Shown: in pieces, positions 1 to 9,127 of the stretch
How positions within the stretch are numbered: position 1 is the stretch's first letter
How the letters are laid out: every line of letters begins with the position of its first letter
Source of the DNA: Thioalbus denitrificans
GTDB lineage: Bacteria > Pseudomonadota > Gammaproteobacteria > DSM-26407
Assembly: GCF_003337735.1 (NCBI RefSeq)
Contig: NZ_QPJY01000002.1
Span: forward strand, 745,617-809,616
DNA length: 64,000 nt
Reading direction: 5' to 3'
Translations under genes and position numbers: made by a program
Notes under the pieces: generated by a model
The model's input: only the letters and a program-made list of their open reading frames with translations
The model's database searches: none
Told to the model about the DNA's origin: nothing

Positions 1-250
1 CTTAATCTCCATCCTCATCTCCGCATTTCAGTTTTCACCGCCAAGGCGCGAAGAACGCCAAGAGTTTTCCGTGTTCCGTGTTCCGTGTTCCGTGTTCCGT
101 GTTCCGTGTTCCGTGTTCCGTGTTCCGTGTTCCGTGTTCCGTGAGTGCGTGAATGCGTGAGTGCGTGAGTGCGTGAGTGCGTGAGTGCGTGAATGGTGCC
201 CTTCACCCTTCACCTTTATCCATTCACCTTTATCCCTTCACCCTTCACAT
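1..250. repeat. Three back-to-back short-period tandem repeat blocks downstream of icmF
   Basis: Positions 33-65 hold an imperfect CGCCAAG/GCGAAG repeat. It is followed by 11 perfect copies of the 7-mer TTCCGTG (67-143), six copies of the 8-mer GAGTGCGT with two GAATGCGT variants (143-190), and seven 7-mers of the CCTTCAC/CTTTATC type (200-248). The last unit contains the stop codon of icmF (TGA read on the minus strand, 245-247). The open frames across the block are periodic by-products with low-complexity translations and are not called as genes. No other gene is seen in this stretch; the window edge may truncate the element. Confidence 0.9.
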
Positions 251-3200
251 GTTCCGCCGGTACTGCCCGCCCACTTCGAACAGGGCGCGGGTGATCTGGC
301 CCAGGGAGCAGCAGCGCACGGCGTCCATCAGCACGCCGAAAAGGTTTTCGTTGTTCACGGCGGCCTGCTGCAGGCGCTCCAGCATGGGTCCCGAGGCCCC
401 GGCGTGGCGCGACTGGAATTCGGCCAGGCGGCGGATCTGGCTCTCCTTCTCCTCCTCGGTGGAACGGGCCAGCTCGATGGTCTGCGGAGCCTCCTCCGGG
501 TTCTCCTTGAGGAAGGTGTTGACGCCGACGATGGGCAGGCGGCCGTCATGCTTGAGGGTCTCGTAGTGGAGCGACTCCTCCTGGATCCTGCCGCGCTGGT
601 AGCCGGTCTCCATGGCCCCCAGGACGCCGCCGCGCTCGGCGATGCGCTCGAACTCCTTCAGCACCGCCTCCTCCACCAGGTCGGTCAGCTCCTCGATGAT
701 GAAGCTGCCCTGGTTGGGGTTCTGGTTCTGGGCCAGCCCCCATTCGCGGTTGATGATCAGCTGTATCGCCAGCGCCCGGCGCACCGAATCCTCGGTGGGT
801 GTGGTGACGGCCTCGTCGTGGGCGTTGGTGTGCAGGCTGTTGCAGTTGTCGTAGACGGCGATGAGCGCCTGGAGGGTGGTGCGGATGTCGTTGAAGTCCA
901 TCTCCTGGGCATGCAGGGAGCGGCCGCTGGTCTGGATGTGGTACTTCAGCTTCTGGGCGCGTTCGTTGGCGCCGTACTTCTCGCGCATGGCCACCGCCCA
1001 GATGCGCCGCGCCACCCGGCCCAGCACGGAGTACTCCGGGTCCATGCCGTTGGAGAAGAAGAACGACAGGTTGGGGGCGAAATCGTCGATGTTCATGCCC
1101 CGGGCCAGGTACGCCTCCACGTAGGTGAAGCCGTTGGCCAGGGTGAAGGCGAGCTGGGTGATGGGATTCGCGCCCGCCTCGGCGATGTGGTAGCCGGAGA
1201 TGGAGACGGAGTAGAAGTTGCGCACCCGGTGGTGGACGAACCACTCCTGGATGTCGGCCATCATCCGCAGGGCGAACTCGGTGGAGAAGATGCAGGTGTT
1301 CTGGCCCTGGTCCTCCTTGAGGATGTCCGCCTGCACCGTCCCGCGCACGGTCTCCAGGGTCCACTCGCGGATCTTCTCCGCCTCGTCGTCGGTGGCCGGC
1401 CGGCCGTTGTCGCGCTCGAATTTCGCCAGCTGCTGGTCGATGGCGGTGTTGAAGAACATGGCCAGGATGGTGGGCGCCGGGCCGTTGATGGTCATGGAGA
1501 CCGAGGTCATCGGATCGGTGAGATCGAAACCGTCGTAGAGGGCCTTCATGTCATCCAGGGTGGCGATGGAGACCCCCGAGTTGCCCACCTTGCCGTAGAT
1601 GTCCGGCCGCCGGTCGGGATCGAAGCCGTACAGGGTCACCGAGTCGAAGGCGGTGGAGAGCCGCTTGGCCTCGGAGTGGCGCGACAGGTACTTGAAGCGG
1701 CGGTTGGTACGGAAGGCGTCGCCCTCCCCGGCGAACATGCGGGTGGGGTCCTCGTCGGCGCGCTTGAAGGCGAACACGCCGGCGGTATAGGGGAAGCTGC
1801 CCGGCAGGTTCTCCAGCAGCAGCCAGCGCAGCAGCTCGCCGTGATCGTCCCAGCGCGGCAGCACCACCTTCGGCAGCCGGGTGCCGGAGAGGGTGGTGGT
1901 GGTCAGGGGGATGTGCAGCTCGCGATCCCGGATGCGCACCACGTATTCATCCCCGGAATAGCTCTCGCGCACCTTCGGCCACTGCTCCAGCAGCCGCAGG
2001 GAACGGGGCTCCAGCGCCTGCTCCCGGCCCGTGGCCAGGCGCGCCAGGGCGGCCGGATCGCCCGCCTGCTCCGCCTCCAGCATGGCCGCGGCGGCCCGGA
2101 GCTGCTGACGTTCGCGGGCCAGCCGCGCCTGCGCCCGCGCATGATCGCGGTAGCCGCGCGACACCGCGGCGATTTCCGCCAGGTAGCGGGCGCGGGCGGT
2201 GGGCACGATCTCGGCCCGGCCGGTGGAGTGGCGGGTATTTACGGTCGGGCCGCCGATCTCCCACTCCGCCAGCCCCTTCTCCCGCAGGCTCAGCGCCAGC
2301 CCCTGGTAGAGCGCGGTGACGCCGTCATCGTTGAAGTGGGAGGCGGTGGTGCCGTACACCGGCATCGCCTCGGCCGGCTCGCCGAAGCGCTCGTGGTTGC
2401 GCTGGTACTGCTTGCGCACGTCACGCAGGGCATCCTCGCCGCCCTTGCGATCGAACTTGTTGATGGCCACCAGGTCGGCGAAATCGAGCATGTCGATCTT
2501 CTCCAGCTGGCTGGCGGCGCCGAACTCGGGAGTCATGACGTAGAGCGACAGGTCCACGAGGGGCACGATGCCCGCGTCGCCCTGGCCGATGCCGGGCGTC
2601 TCCACGATGACGAGGTCGAATCCTCCCGCCTTGCAGGCGTCCACCACCCCGGGCAGGCAGGCGGGCACCTCGCTGGCCGCGGAGCGGGTGGCCAGGGAGC
2701 GCAGGTAGACCGCGCCGCCGCCGATGGCGTTCATGCGGATACGGTCCCCCAGCAGGGCGCCGCCGCTCTTGCGCCGGCTCGGGTCCACGGCGATGACCGC
2801 AATGCGCAGCCGATCCTGCTGGTCGAGGCGGATGCGGCGGATGAGCTCATCGGTCAGGGAGGACTTGCCCGCGCCGCCGGTGCCGGTAATGCCGAGCACC
2901 GGCACCCGGCGCCGGGCAGCCCGCTCCCGCAGGTCCGTGCGCAGCGGCCCGGGGGCGGTCCCGGACTCGAGCAGGGTGATGAGCCGGGCCAGCCCGCGCC
3001 AGCCGTCCGCGTCAAGCCGATCGAGATCCACCCCGGTGTCGCGGGTGAGGTCCGACCCGGCCCGGGCGAGCATGTCGTGGATCATCCCCTGCAGTCCCAG
3101 GTGCTGGCCGTCCTCCGGCGAGTAGATGCGTGCGACCCCGTACTCGTGCAGGGCCCGGATCTCCTCCGGGACGATCACCCCGCCGCCGCCCCCGAAGACC

Positions 3201-3583
3201 CGGATGTGACCGGCATTGCGCTCACGCAGCTTGTCCACCATGTAGCGGAAGTACTCCACGTGGCCCCCCTGGTAGGAGCTCACGGCGATGGCATGGGCGT
3301 CCTCCTGGACGGCCGCGTCCACCACCTCCTCCACCGAGCGGTTGTGGCCGAGGTGGATGACTTCCGCGCCCCCGGCCTGGAGTATCCGGCGCATGATGTT
3401 GATGGAGGCGTCGTGTCCATCGAACAGGCTCGCGGCCGTCACGAACCGCAGCGGTCCGGGCGGAGCCTGGTGGCCGGTTTCCGCACTCGCCCGCGGGCGC
3501 ACATCGTCTGGCATCTTTCCCTCCGCGCCGTGGTCCGCCTCCGGCAGGATTCCACGGTCCGAGTTCGTGTTCAGTCCCTTCAT
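245..3583 (-). CDS. icmF: Fused isobutyryl-CoA mutase IcmF (B12 domain, G-protein chaperone and mutase in one chain)
   Basis: This is a cytoplasmic adenosylcobalamin enzyme interconverting isobutyryl-CoA and n-butyryl-CoA. About 1112 residues from the ATG at 3583; a GTG at 3601 would add six. Domain order is N-terminal cobalamin-binding ([11 protein letters not shown] with the lower axial His near residue 57), a MeaB-like GTPase (P-loop [12 protein letters not shown] near 231-243 and NKFD near 375) and a C-terminal mutase domain from about residue 550. The active-site stretch FPYTAGVF followed by [10 protein letters not shown] is characteristic of IcmF rather than methylmalonyl-CoA mutase. 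A LiuR-like palindrome lies about 105 bp upstream, tying it to branched-chain acyl-CoA catabolism. Closely related isovaleryl/pivalyl-CoA mutase activity cannot be excluded from sequence. Confidence 0.93.
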   Translation of the reverse strand: MKGLNTNSDRGILPEADHGAEGKMPDDVRPRASAETGHQAPPGPLRFVTAASLFDGHDASINIMRRILQAGGAEVIHLGHNRSVEEVVDAAVQEDAHAIAVSSYQGGHVEYFRYMVDKLRERNAGHIRVFGGGGGVIVPEEIRALHEYGVARIYSPEDGQHLGLQGMIHDMLARAGSDLTRDTGVDLDRLDADGWRGLARLITLLESGTAPGPLRTDLRERAARRRVPVLGITGTGGAGKSSLTDELIRRIRLDQQDRLRIAVIAVDPSRRKSGGALLGDRIRMNAIGGGAVYLRSLATRSAASEVPACLPGVVDACKAGGFDLVIVETPGIGQGDAGIVPLVDLSLYVMTPEFGAASQLEKIDMLDFADLVAINKFDRKGGEDALRDVRKQYQRNHERFGEPAEAMPVYGTTASHFNDDGVTALYQGLALSLREKGLAEWEIGGPTVNTRHSTGRAEIVPTARARYLAEIAAVSRGYRDHARAQARLARERQQLRAAAAMLEAEQAGDPAALARLATGREQALEPRSLRLLEQWPKVRESYSGDEYVVRIRDRELHIPLTTTTLSGTRLPKVVLPRWDDHGELLRWLLLENLPGSFPYTAGVFAFKRADEDPTRMFAGEGDAFRTNRRFKYLSRHSEAKRLSTAFDSVTLYGFDPDRRPDIYGKVGNSGVSIATLDDMKALYDGFDLTDPMTSVSMTINGPAPTILAMFFNTAIDQQLAKFERDNGRPATDDEAEKIREWTLETVRGTVQADILKEDQGQNTCIFSTEFALRMMADIQEWFVHHRVRNFYSVSISGYHIAEAGANPITQLAFTLANGFTYVEAYLARGMNIDDFAPNLSFFFSNGMDPEYSVLGRVARRIWAVAMREKYGANERAQKLKYHIQTSGRSLHAQEMDFNDIRTTLQALIAVYDNCNSLHTNAHDEAVTTPTEDSVRRALAIQLIINREWGLAQNQNPNQGSFIIEELTDLVEEAVLKEFERIAERGGVLGAMETGYQRGRIQEESLHYETLKHDGRLPIVGVNTFLKENPEEAPQTIELARSTEEEKESQIRRLAEFQSRHAGASGPMLERLQQAAVNNENLFGVLMDAVRCCSLGQITRALFEVGGQYRRNM

Positions 3584-3686
3584 TTCCCATGCCCCGCCCA
3601 CAGATCCGGCCCCGCGCGGTGAGGGGGTGGACTGTCACCCGGGCGGAGCCGGCAACGGAGCGTCCCGGTAGAGAAATGAAGCTACA

Positions 3687-3708
3687 TAACGTTTACGTAA
3701 ACGTCAAT
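3687..3708. promoter_or_regulatory. Predicted LiuR operator upstream of icmF
   Basis: A perfect palindrome ACGTTTACGTAAACGT (3689-3704) is followed by CAA. On the minus strand it reads TTGACG (a -35-like hexamer) running into the palindrome, so a bound regulator would cover the icmF promoter. The same core recurs at four other places in this window. The assignment to LiuR is inferred from the shared motif and the liuR gene at 22287. Confidence 0.75.
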
Positions 3709-4118
3709 ACAGGCTGCTGTCGACACCGACAGGGATGCCCCGTGGGAGACCCTGGACCACGCCGGCGCACCTGCCCGCCCTCCCCGCCGTGCCGGCGGGT
3801 CATTCCATAAACCAAGGCAACAGGTTGCCGCATGTTCAATCAGAATGCGCTTATGGACTTGAAATGGCGGGCCGAGACCGGTATGGTAAAAAAGATGTTT
3901 ATTTACAGAAACATGACAGCAGCGCCCTATGCAGGCGATGCACCCCGGCATTACGCAGTCCCCGCCTTCAGTCGCACTCGCCCACCCTCATGGGCAGGAC
4001 GCGGCCGTCCCCGCTGAGTCCCCGGGATGAACAATCCCATGCCCGTGGCGCCACAGGCCGCACGGCACTCAAGACAACCAGAAAGCGCACCCGGGTGCGC
4101 TCATGGACAGAATTCATT
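3709..4118 (+). promoter_or_regulatory. ectABC upstream region with a candidate promoter
   Basis: No credible gene lies between icmF and ectA. A sigma70-like pair is visible: TTGAAA (3859-3864), a 17-bp spacer and TATGGT (3882-3887), leaving a leader of about 225 nt before the ectA ATG. Ectoine operons are known to be osmotically induced, but no specific operator was recognised here. The short open frames in this gap have no recognisable protein family. Confidence 0.4.
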
Positions 4119-4643
4119 ATGGAGAAACAGACAAGCGAACGCCGCACCACCCCCGTGAGCACCGCATTCCGCAAGCCGGTGCTCGGAGACGGCGCCGCGG
4201 TCTGCGAACTGATTCGCAACTGCCCGCCGCTCGATGTGAACTCCTGCTACTGCTACTTCCTGCTGTGCAGCCACTTCGCCGGCACCAGCGTGGTGGCGGA
4301 GTCCGGTGACGCCATCACCGGCTTCATCTCCGCCTACCTGGAGCCCTCCGCTCCGGACACCGTCTTTGTCTGGCAGGTGGCCGTGGCCGAGTCGCAGCGC
4401 GGCACCGGGCTGGCCGGGCGGATGCTTGACGCCATCATGGCGCGAACGGAATGTGCCGGCGTGCGCTGGCTGGAGACCACCGTCTCCCCGTCCAACCGCG
4501 CCTCGCGCCGGCTCTTCGAACGGTTCGCCGAGCGCCATGGAGCCCGGTTGGAGGAACTCCCCTTCCTGGAGGCCGCACACTTCGGCGACAGCGGCCATGA
4601 AGCGGAGCCCCTGCTGCGCATCGGGCCGCTGGGAGGCGCCTGA
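4119..4643 (+). CDS. ectA: L-2,4-diaminobutyrate acetyltransferase EctA
   Basis: Second enzyme of ectoine synthesis: acetyl-CoA plus L-2,4-diaminobutyrate gives N-gamma-acetyldiaminobutyrate. 174 residues from the ATG at 4119, the normal EctA length; the longer upstream open frame has no EctA similarity. It is a GNAT fold with the acetyl-CoA loop AESQRGTGLAGRML, and the EctA N-terminal signature NCPPLDVNSCYCYFLLCSHF region is present near residues 34-53. First gene of ectABC; about 150 bp separates it from ectB. No ectR, ectD or dedicated aspartokinase is in the window. Confidence 0.96.
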   Translation: MEKQTSERRTTPVSTAFRKPVLGDGAAVCELIRNCPPLDVNSCYCYFLLCSHFAGTSVVAESGDAITGFISAYLEPSAPDTVFVWQVAVAESQRGTGLAGRMLDAIMARTECAGVRWLETTVSPSNRASRRLFERFAERHGARLEELPFLEAAHFGDSGHEAEPLLRIGPLGGA

Positions 4644-4793
4644 TCACCCTTACCAGAACCTGGCCGAATGATGCCGAACCGGGCCACGGCGCCGCGCGCC
4701 CCATACCCGGCTCCCGTCACCCTGACAGGCTCTGGCGTTCGACTCGCAACCATCGTCAACGAATCGATATCAACCAGACCGAGAGACCAAATC

Positions 4794-6071
4794 ATGCGTA
4801 TCTTTGAACAGCTGGAATCCGAAGTCCGCGGCTACGTGCGGTCCTTCCCCGCCATTTTCGACACTGCCAAGGGCTCCTTTCTCTACGACGACCAGGGCAA
4901 CAAGTACATCGACTTCTTCGCCGGCGCCGGGACCCTGAACTACGGGCACAACAACCCCGCCTTCAACCGGGCCCTGATCGAATACCTGGAGCGTGACGGC
5001 ATCGTGCACGGCCTGGACAAGGCCACGGTGGCGAAGAAGAACTTCCTGCAGAAGTTCTACGACACCATCCTCGCGCCCCGCAATCTCGAGTACAAGGTGC
5101 AGTTCACCGGCCCCACCGGCACCAACGCGGTGGAGACCGCGCTGAAGCTGGCGCGGATGGTGAAGCGCCGCTCCACCGTGATCTCCTTCACCAACGGCTA
5201 TCACGGCCTGACCATGGGCTCGCTGGCGGTGACCGGCAACAACTTCTACCGCGACGAGTTCTTCGGCGTGCGCAGCAACACCGCCTTCATGCCCTATGAC
5301 GGCTACTTCGGCAAGGACGTGAACACCATCGACTACCTGCGCCGGTTCCTGACCGACGGCAGCAGCGGCGTGGACCTGCCCGCGGCCTTCATCGTCGAGA
5401 CGGTCCAGGGCGAGGGCGGCGTGAACGTGGCCAGCGACGAGTGGCTCCAGGGCCTGGAGGCGCTGAGCCGGGAGCTCGACATCCTGCTCATCATCGACGA
5501 TATCCAGGTGGGCAACGGCCGCACCGGCACCTTCTTCAGCTTCGAGCGCGCCGGCATCAAGCCCGACATGGTGACCCTGTCCAAGTCGGTGGGCGGTGGA
5601 CTGCCCCTGGCCCTGCTGCTCATGCGCCCCGACCTGGACCAGTGGAAGCCGGGCGAGCACACGGGCACCTTCCGCGGCAACAATCTCGCCTTCGTGGCCG
5701 CCACCGAGGCGCTGGCCTACTGGGAGAACGACGATCTCTCCGAGGCGGTCAGGTACAAGGGCGCGATCATGAAGGAGGAACTGGATCGCATCGCCGCCAA
5801 GTTCCCCGACCTGGAGTCCGAGGTCCGCGGCGTGGGCATGGTCTGGGGCCTGGAGCTTCCGCGCACCGGCTTCGCCGGCGAGCTCTCCAAGGAGTGCTTC
5901 GAGAACGGCATGGTGATCGAGACCGCGGGCGCCGACGACCAGGTGCTGAAGTTCCTCCCGGCACTGACCATCGAGGAGGAGACCCTGCGGGAGGGTTTCG
6001 GAATCATCGAAAAGGCAATCGACACCCTGCTGACCCGCAAGCAGGCCCTGCGCAGTGGAGCGGTACGATGA
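4794..6071 (+). CDS. ectB: Diaminobutyrate-2-oxoglutarate transaminase EctB
   Basis: First enzyme of ectoine synthesis: PLP-dependent transamination of L-aspartate-4-semialdehyde with glutamate to L-2,4-diaminobutyrate. 425 residues from the ATG at 4794, matching the family; the in-frame extension to 4668 is not EctB-like. It is a class III aminotransferase with PLP lysine K264 in LSKSVGGGLPL and the preceding Asp motif in LLIIDDIQVGNGRTG. Its stop overlaps the ectC start in an ATGA, so ectB and ectC are translationally coupled. Confidence 0.97.
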   Translation: MRIFEQLESEVRGYVRSFPAIFDTAKGSFLYDDQGNKYIDFFAGAGTLNYGHNNPAFNRALIEYLERDGIVHGLDKATVAKKNFLQKFYDTILAPRNLEYKVQFTGPTGTNAVETALKLARMVKRRSTVISFTNGYHGLTMGSLAVTGNNFYRDEFFGVRSNTAFMPYDGYFGKDVNTIDYLRRFLTDGSSGVDLPAAFIVETVQGEGGVNVASDEWLQGLEALSRELDILLIIDDIQVGNGRTGTFFSFERAGIKPDMVTLSKSVGGGLPLALLLMRPDLDQWKPGEHTGTFRGNNLAFVAATEALAYWENDDLSEAVRYKGAIMKEELDRIAAKFPDLESEVRGVGMVWGLELPRTGFAGELSKECFENGMVIETAGADDQVLKFLPALTIEEETLREGFGIIEKAIDTLLTRKQALRSGAVR

Positions 6072-6466
6072 TAGTCAAGCAGCTGAGCGAGATTGTCGGA
6101 ACCGAAAACGACGTCAAGGCCGAGAACGGCAACTGGGCGAGCCGGCGCTTCCTGCTGAAGAAGGACGGGATGGGGTTTTCGTTCCACGACACCACCATCT
6201 TCGCCGGGACCGAGACCTACATCTGGTACAAGTACCACCTCGAGGCGGTCTACTGCGTGGCCGGCGAGGGCGAGATCGAGGACCTGGAGACCGGCATCAC
6301 CCACCCCATCTCCGACGGCACCATGTACGCCCTCAACGGCAACGAGCGCCACTACCTGCGCGCCCGCAAGGACATGCGCCTGATCTGTGTGTTCAATCCG
6401 CCGCTGACGGGCGCCGAGGTGCACGACGAGGATGGCGCCTATCCGCTGCTGAGCGACAGCGCCTGA
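6068..6466 (+). CDS. ectC: L-ectoine synthase EctC
   Basis: Final step: cyclising dehydration of N-gamma-acetyldiaminobutyrate to the compatible solute ectoine. 132 residues, normal for this small cupin. The cupin core is visible in KYHLEAVYCVAGEGEIED and in the downstream NGNERHYLRA stretch, which carries metal/substrate-binding residues. ATG overlaps the ectB stop. A strong GC-rich hairpin follows at 6473. No ectoine hydroxylase follows, so only ectoine, not hydroxyectoine, is predicted from this locus. Confidence 0.97.
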   Translation: MIVKQLSEIVGTENDVKAENGNWASRRFLLKKDGMGFSFHDTTIFAGTETYIWYKYHLEAVYCVAGEGEIEDLETGITHPISDGTMYALNGNERHYLRARKDMRLICVFNPPLTGAEVHDEDGAYPLLSDSA

Positions 6467-6472
6467 GACACC

Positions 6473-6501
6473 GTCCCGCCCCGGGCACCCCGGGGCGGGA
6501 C
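6473..6501 (+). terminator. GC-rich hairpin after ectC
   Basis: A perfect 13-bp stem, GTCCCGCCCCGGG (6473-6485) with CCCGGGGCGGGAC (6489-6501), has a 3-nt loop and starts seven bases after the ectC stop. There is no run of T afterwards, so it could be a Rho-independent terminator with a weak tail or an mRNA-stabilising stem. The remaining gap to 6852 shows no gene. Confidence 0.6.
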
Positions 6502-6852
6502 ACCTTCATCGCCACACCGGCAACCGGGGTGGAACGCCCGGCCCCGTCCCGGGCGCTCGATCCTCCGGACCGCCACCGCGCCCCCCTACCCGTCCGCCGG
6601 AACCCTTCCTCCACCCTGTCGCAGCCGGCAGGCTCCTCCGGCACCGACGACCGCCCGCCGCCCCCGGGTGCGTGTCCGGACCAATCCGGGGCCCGGCCTG
6701 CCATGCCCACCGGCGAACAACCCGGCTGCGCGCGCCACCGTGCCCGATTGCTGGAAGCGCCTTTCAGCTTCGTTTCATATTTCCCGGGTAAGCTTGCCTC
6801 CAACCGCCGCACGCCGCGGTGCGCCCTTCTCCCGGAAACCAAGGAAACCGTC

Positions 6853-7407
6853 ATGAACCTGCGTAACTCGGAAGATCGTTATGGCGCCGTTGCCCAGCTT
6901 CTGCACTGGGGCATGCTGATCCTGTTCATCGCGCTCTACCTCATCGCCGAGTCTATGGAAGAAATGCCCAAGGGCCCGGACAAGCTCGAACTCATCGGCC
7001 TGCACAAGTCACTCGGCGTCACCGCCCTGCTGCTGGTACTGGCCCGGGTCGGCTGGCGCTTCATGAGCCCCCCGCCCGCCACTGCCGCCGACTTGAACCC
7101 GATGCAGCAGAAGGTGGCGGGCGCCCTGCACATCCTTCTGTACATCTGCATGTTCGCCATGCCCCTCACCGGCTACGTGATGTCCATGGCCGGTGGTCAC
7201 CCCATCGAGGTGTTCGGCCTCTTCTCCCTGCCCGACCTGGTCGGCCAGAGCCACGACCTGAAGGAGTTCGCCGAGGATTCACACAAGGCCATCTGGGTCA
7301 TCATCATGGTCCTGGTGGGCCTGCACGCGGCGGCCGCCCTGTTCCACCACTTCGTGGCCAAGGACAGCATACTGCGGCGCATGCTCCCCGGCGGCGCCAG
7401 CGCCTGA
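6853..7407 (+). CDS. Cytochrome b561 (CybB-type membrane dihaem protein)
   Basis: An inner-membrane b-type cytochrome of the prokaryotic b561 family, thought to oxidise quinol or relay electrons from superoxide in the membrane. 184 residues with four predicted membrane segments near 15-33, 55-72, 93-115 and 142-165. Candidate haem-ligand histidines are in AQLLHWGML, LHKSLGV, AGALHILLY and VGLHAAAALFHHF. It stands alone between ectC and the BtuF-like gene and is followed by a 15-bp GC hairpin. The physiological partner is not evident. Confidence 0.9.
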   Translation: MNLRNSEDRYGAVAQLLHWGMLILFIALYLIAESMEEMPKGPDKLELIGLHKSLGVTALLLVLARVGWRFMSPPPATAADLNPMQQKVAGALHILLYICMFAMPLTGYVMSMAGGHPIEVFGLFSLPDLVGQSHDLKEFAEDSHKAIWVIIMVLVGLHAAAALFHHFVAKDSILRRMLPGGASA

Positions 7408-7414
7408 TCCCTCC

Positions 7415-7450
7415 GCGGGCCGCCCGCCACCCCCCTGGCGGGCGGCCCGC
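7415..7450 (+). terminator. Hairpin after the cytochrome b561 gene
   Basis: A perfect 15-bp stem formed by GCGGGCCGCCCGCCA (7415-7429) and its complement (7436-7450), with a 6-nt loop, begins eight bases after the stop. It lacks a T tract. A smaller hairpin follows at 7499-7518 (GGAGACCCG with CGGGTCTCC). Confidence 0.5.
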
Positions 7451-7559
7451 ATCCGGGCAGCCACCGAGGCATCCGCCAGGATCCCGCGGTGGTTCCCTGG
7501 AGACCCGCTCGGGTCTCCGCTTCGCTGTGACACGGTTTGCCACGGACGGCGGTATGATG

Positions 7560-7591
7560 AGTCCTCCAGCCTGTGCCGGAGGACTTTTTTT
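7560..7591 (+). promoter_or_regulatory. Terminator-like hairpin that overlaps the ribosome-binding site of the BtuF-like gene
   Basis: AGTCCTCC (7560-7567) pairs with GGAGGACT (7578-7585) and is followed by seven T residues (7585-7591). It has the form of an intrinsic terminator, but its right arm is also the best Shine-Dalgarno (GGAGG, 7578-7582) for a TTG start at 7590. It may end the upstream transcript, attenuate the downstream gene, or mask its ribosome-binding site. No cobalamin-riboswitch B12 box was recognised upstream. Confidence 0.5.
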
Positions 7592-8402
7592 GGCCACCCC
7601 CACCGATGCACTGGGGATCGCCCATCCACCCGCCGCGGGCGAGGTGCGCATCGTCTCCCTGGTCCCGAGCCTCACCGAGCTGCTGTTCGACCTGGGGCTG
7701 GGCGGGCAGGTGGTGGGCCGCACCCGCTATTGCGTTCATCCCCAGCCGGCGGTTGAAGCGGTTCCCGCCGTCGGCGGCACCAAGAAGGTCAACCGCTCCC
7801 GCCTGCTCGAACTGCGCCCCAGCCACCTGCTGGTGAACGTGGACGAAAACCCGCGGGAACTGGTGGAGTCCCTGGCCGGCTCGATCCCCCATGTCATCGT
7901 CACCCACCCCAACGCCCCGGGCGACAACCCCGCGCTCTACCGGCTGCTCGGTCACATCTTCCACCGCGAACCGGCGGCGGAGGCGCTGTGCGAACGCTTC
8001 GACGCCGCCCTGGAGCGGTTGCGCGGGGTTGCCATGGATCTTCCGCCGCGGCGGGTCCTCTACCTCATCTGGAAGGCGCCCTGGATGACCGTCTCCCGGG
8101 ATACCTATATCGCCCGCACCCTGGCGCTGGTGGGATGGGAAACCCTGGGTGATGATCCGGCCAGCCGTTATCCGGTGGTGGAACTGGACGCGCGCCTGCT
8201 GGCCGCAGCCGAACTGGTGCTGTTCGCCAGCGAACCCTACGCCTTCGGCGAGCGGGACCTGGAGGAGTTCCGGGCCGACCACCCGCTGTGCGGCGCCCGC
8301 CTGCTGCGGCTCGATGCGGAGATGGTTTCCTGGTACGGCAGCCGCGCCATCCGCGGTCTCGACTACCTGGCGGAGCTCGCGCGAAGGGTGGCGGAGGCAT
8401 GA
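7590..8402 (+). CDS. BtuF-like helical-backbone metal/cobalamin receptor without signal peptide
   Basis: The family consists of type III periplasmic binding proteins (BtuF/FecB fold) that bind cobalamin or metal chelates. The fold is recognised from the N-terminal RIVSLVPSLTELLFDLGLG, the GGTKKVN segment and the C-terminal half (Y-x-A-R-T-L-ALVGWETLG). About 270 residues. No signal peptide is visible from any start, so it is predicted to be cytoplasmic, which is unusual for this fold. Start is uncertain: TTG 7590 has a GGAGG at the right spacing, with ATG 7554/7557 upstream and GTG 7644 just before the conserved domain as alternatives. The next gene overlaps it by ATGA, suggesting a two-gene unit. 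Confidence 0.8.
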   Translation: MATPTDALGIAHPPAAGEVRIVSLVPSLTELLFDLGLGGQVVGRTRYCVHPQPAVEAVPAVGGTKKVNRSRLLELRPSHLLVNVDENPRELVESLAGSIPHVIVTHPNAPGDNPALYRLLGHIFHREPAAEALCERFDAALERLRGVAMDLPPRRVLYLIWKAPWMTVSRDTYIARTLALVGWETLGDDPASRYPVVELDARLLAAAELVLFASEPYAFGERDLEEFRADHPLCGARLLRLDAEMVSWYGSRAIRGLDYLAELARRVAEA

Positions 8403-9127
8403 GCGGCCTGGCTCGGGTCTTCGTGGACGCCGGGCGGCTCGGCTACGGGCTGCAGGCCCTGCTGTCGTCCGCATGCCTCCCTGAAGGGTGCGAGGAGGCG
8501 GGGGGATTCAGCCACCTGTGGCTGGTGTGCAATACCGGCGCCCGGGTGCAGCGGCGCTGGCTCGCGGGCCGCGATCCCGAATCCCTGGCGTCGGCCGGCG
8601 CGGATCCGGCTCCCGGCTCCTGCGGCCCCCTGGATGACTTCTGCCGGGCCGAACTCGGCGGCTTGCTGGGGGACCGCGGGCACCGTTTTCTGTACCCGCG
8701 GGCGGCGGAAGAGCCGCAGGCGTCCCTGGTCGCAATCCTGGGGGCCGCCGGCCTGCACCGGCCCTCGCCCCTGATGCAGGCGCTGCACCGGCGCTTCGGC
8801 AGCTGGTGGGCCGTACGTGCGCTCATCGCGGTGGATGCCGGCGCCGGGGCGATGATTCCCGACACCGTGGCCGAACCGCTCGGTGCGGACCCCTGCCCGG
8901 GCTGTGCTCGTCCCTGCACCCGCGCCTGCCCGGCCGGCGCGGTCGGCCCGGGGGGCTGGGACTGGAGACGCTGCACGACCTACCGGCTGGAGGCCGGATC
9001 CGCCTGTACGCGGGATTGCCCGGCACGGGTCGCCTGCCCCGTGGGCGCGGCGTTCCGCTACCCGGTCGAGGTCAGGGCCTATCACTACGGTGTCTCGCGG
9101 CGGTTCCTGGAGGGGTGGAGGGACTGA
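8399..9127 (+). CDS. Cysteine-rich Fe-S protein resembling the C-terminal ferredoxin part of QueG
   Basis: 242 residues. The C-terminal third has CPGCARPCTRACPAGAV, then RRCTTYRLEAG and CTRDCPARVACPVG, an arrangement resembling the two [4Fe-4S] segments of epoxyqueuosine reductase QueG, which also binds cobalamin. The spacing of the first cluster (C-x2-C-x3-C-x3-CP) is not the classical ferredoxin spacing. The N-terminal two thirds are not recognised. It is translationally coupled to the BtuF-like gene, so a B12-linked redox or corrinoid-handling role is possible. Function is unknown. Confidence 0.6.
   Translation: MSGLARVFVDAGRLGYGLQALLSSACLPEGCEEAGGFSHLWLVCNTGARVQRRWLAGRDPESLASAGADPAPGSCGPLDDFCRAELGGLLGDRGHRFLYPRAAEEPQASLVAILGAAGLHRPSPLMQALHRRFGSWWAVRALIAVDAGAGAMIPDTVAEPLGADPCPGCARPCTRACPAGAVGPGGWDWRRCTTYRLEAGSACTRDCPARVACPVGAAFRYPVEVRAYHYGVSRRFLEGWRD

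Noticed and set aside
15-213. Small minus-strand frames with periodic THSRTHAL and GTRNTEH peptides
   Set aside because: They are translations of the 7- and 8-bp tandem repeats, with no ribosome-binding site or family.
185-3622. A 1145-codon open frame antisense to icmF
   Set aside because: It is a codon-bias shadow of icmF in GC-rich DNA; its translation is His/Leu/Gly/Val-rich with no domain, whereas the minus strand gives a full IcmF.
7440-7589. Cobalamin riboswitch upstream of the BtuF-like gene
   Set aside because: No B12 box or conserved core segments could be found; only simple hairpins are visible.
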